Source: Bremia lactucae (taxonomy: Eukaryota > Oomycota > Peronosporomycetes > Peronosporales > Peronosporaceae). From it: a stretch of DNA of 64,000 bases. Of the stretch, positions 63,777 through 64,000 are shown one piece after another; position 1 is the first letter of the stretch, and every line of letters begins with the position of its first letter. A model generated the notes under the pieces. The model was given only the letters and a program-made list of their open reading frames with translations, was not told where the DNA came from and did no database searches. A program made the position numbers and the translations under genes. The stretch lies in contig NC_090616.1 in the NCBI RefSeq assembly GCF_004359215.1, positions 1,036,769 to 1,100,768 of the forward strand, read 5' to 3'.

Positions 63777-64000
63777 TGTAACGTGACCTTTACATAAGTA
63801 TTATTTCCTTTAAGATGAAATAAGCAAAGAAGCACAGAATAATTATTTTTAAATAGTTCCAATAATACCAAATTTTATACTTTTGATGCAATGGAATACT
63901 AGCCCTAATGGTTGGTTGATTTAAGTCTAAATCAATTTCGCCAATCGTTTCAAGAAATAATTGTGCGGTGCGCAAGAAGGCGCCATATCTTAGTTAGACA
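63777..64000 (+). repeat. Family D LTR start, running off the window
   Basis: TGTAACGTGACCTTTACA followed by AAGTATT, CCAAATTT, TTGATGCAAT, AAATCAA and GTGCGGTGCGCAAGAAGG, in the order of the LTR at 44,418-44,929 read in element sense. No purine tract precedes it, so it may be a 5' LTR. Confidence 0.6.

Noticed and set aside
1..64000. CRISPR arrays, tRNA or rRNA genes, prokaryotic insertion sequences
   Set aside because: No regularly spaced direct repeats, no cloverleaf or rRNA core sequence, and all mobile material is of LTR-retrotransposon type.

Overview
This window looks like a repeat-rich chromosome segment from an oomycete, most likely a Phytophthora or downy-mildew relative (Peronosporaceae). 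The evidence is compact host genes with 60-75 bp introns, a START plus FYVE-type protein of a kind common in oomycetes, and dense decayed Ty3/gypsy and Ty1/copia elements. The species is inferred from gene and repeat character only. No tRNA, rRNA, CRISPR array or prokaryotic operon is visible.

Only about 12 kb, in the middle, is host-like. A three-exon FUN14-domain gene (17,688-18,554, +) converges on a large single-exon polytopic membrane protein gene (18,738-21,584, -). A START/FYVE gene follows (27,198-28,397, -), then the 5' end of a small secreted protein gene cut by an assembly gap (29,670-29,886, +). A truncated gypsy element and the first of two 100-N gaps (25,614-25,713; 29,887-29,986) lie inside this island.

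The rest is nested, mostly dead LTR retrotransposons. I sorted the gypsy material by LTR and protein sequence and use four working labels. B has LTRs beginning TGTAACGGGC and ending near GCCTACA, with a CCHC gag. C has 495-bp LTRs beginning TGTAATGGGG and a retrotransposon-gag-like gag. D and E have LTRs with a palindromic start (TGTAACGGGG or TGTAATGGGC). Left arm (1-17.3 kb): B fragment, D fragments, an E element, and a 6.3-kb C element nested in the E-like integrase at 10,724-17,033. Right arm (30-64 kb): three B-type pol copies, D elements at 34-36 and 44-51 kb, and a cluster of copia fragments at 51.4-58.9 kb.

The most interesting signal is structural. In B, D and apparently C and E elements, a long second coding region lies between the end of pol and the 3' LTR on the strand opposite pol. 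It starts about 100-350 bp inside the polypurine tract and runs convergently into the 3' end of pol. In B copies the two reading frames overlap by about 120-160 bp, and the antisense frame ends in a Ser/Arg-rich tail. The product has a low-complexity, often acidic N-terminus and a coiled-coil or basic C-terminus; D-type versions share a Cys-containing central motif. B and C also carry a normal sense gag, so this is an additional protein. Other notable events are an inversion that split the 3' LTR of the nested C element, a 1,127-bp apparently identical tract shared by two B copies 19.6 kb apart, and a 46-bp-arm palindrome in a copia reverse transcriptase.
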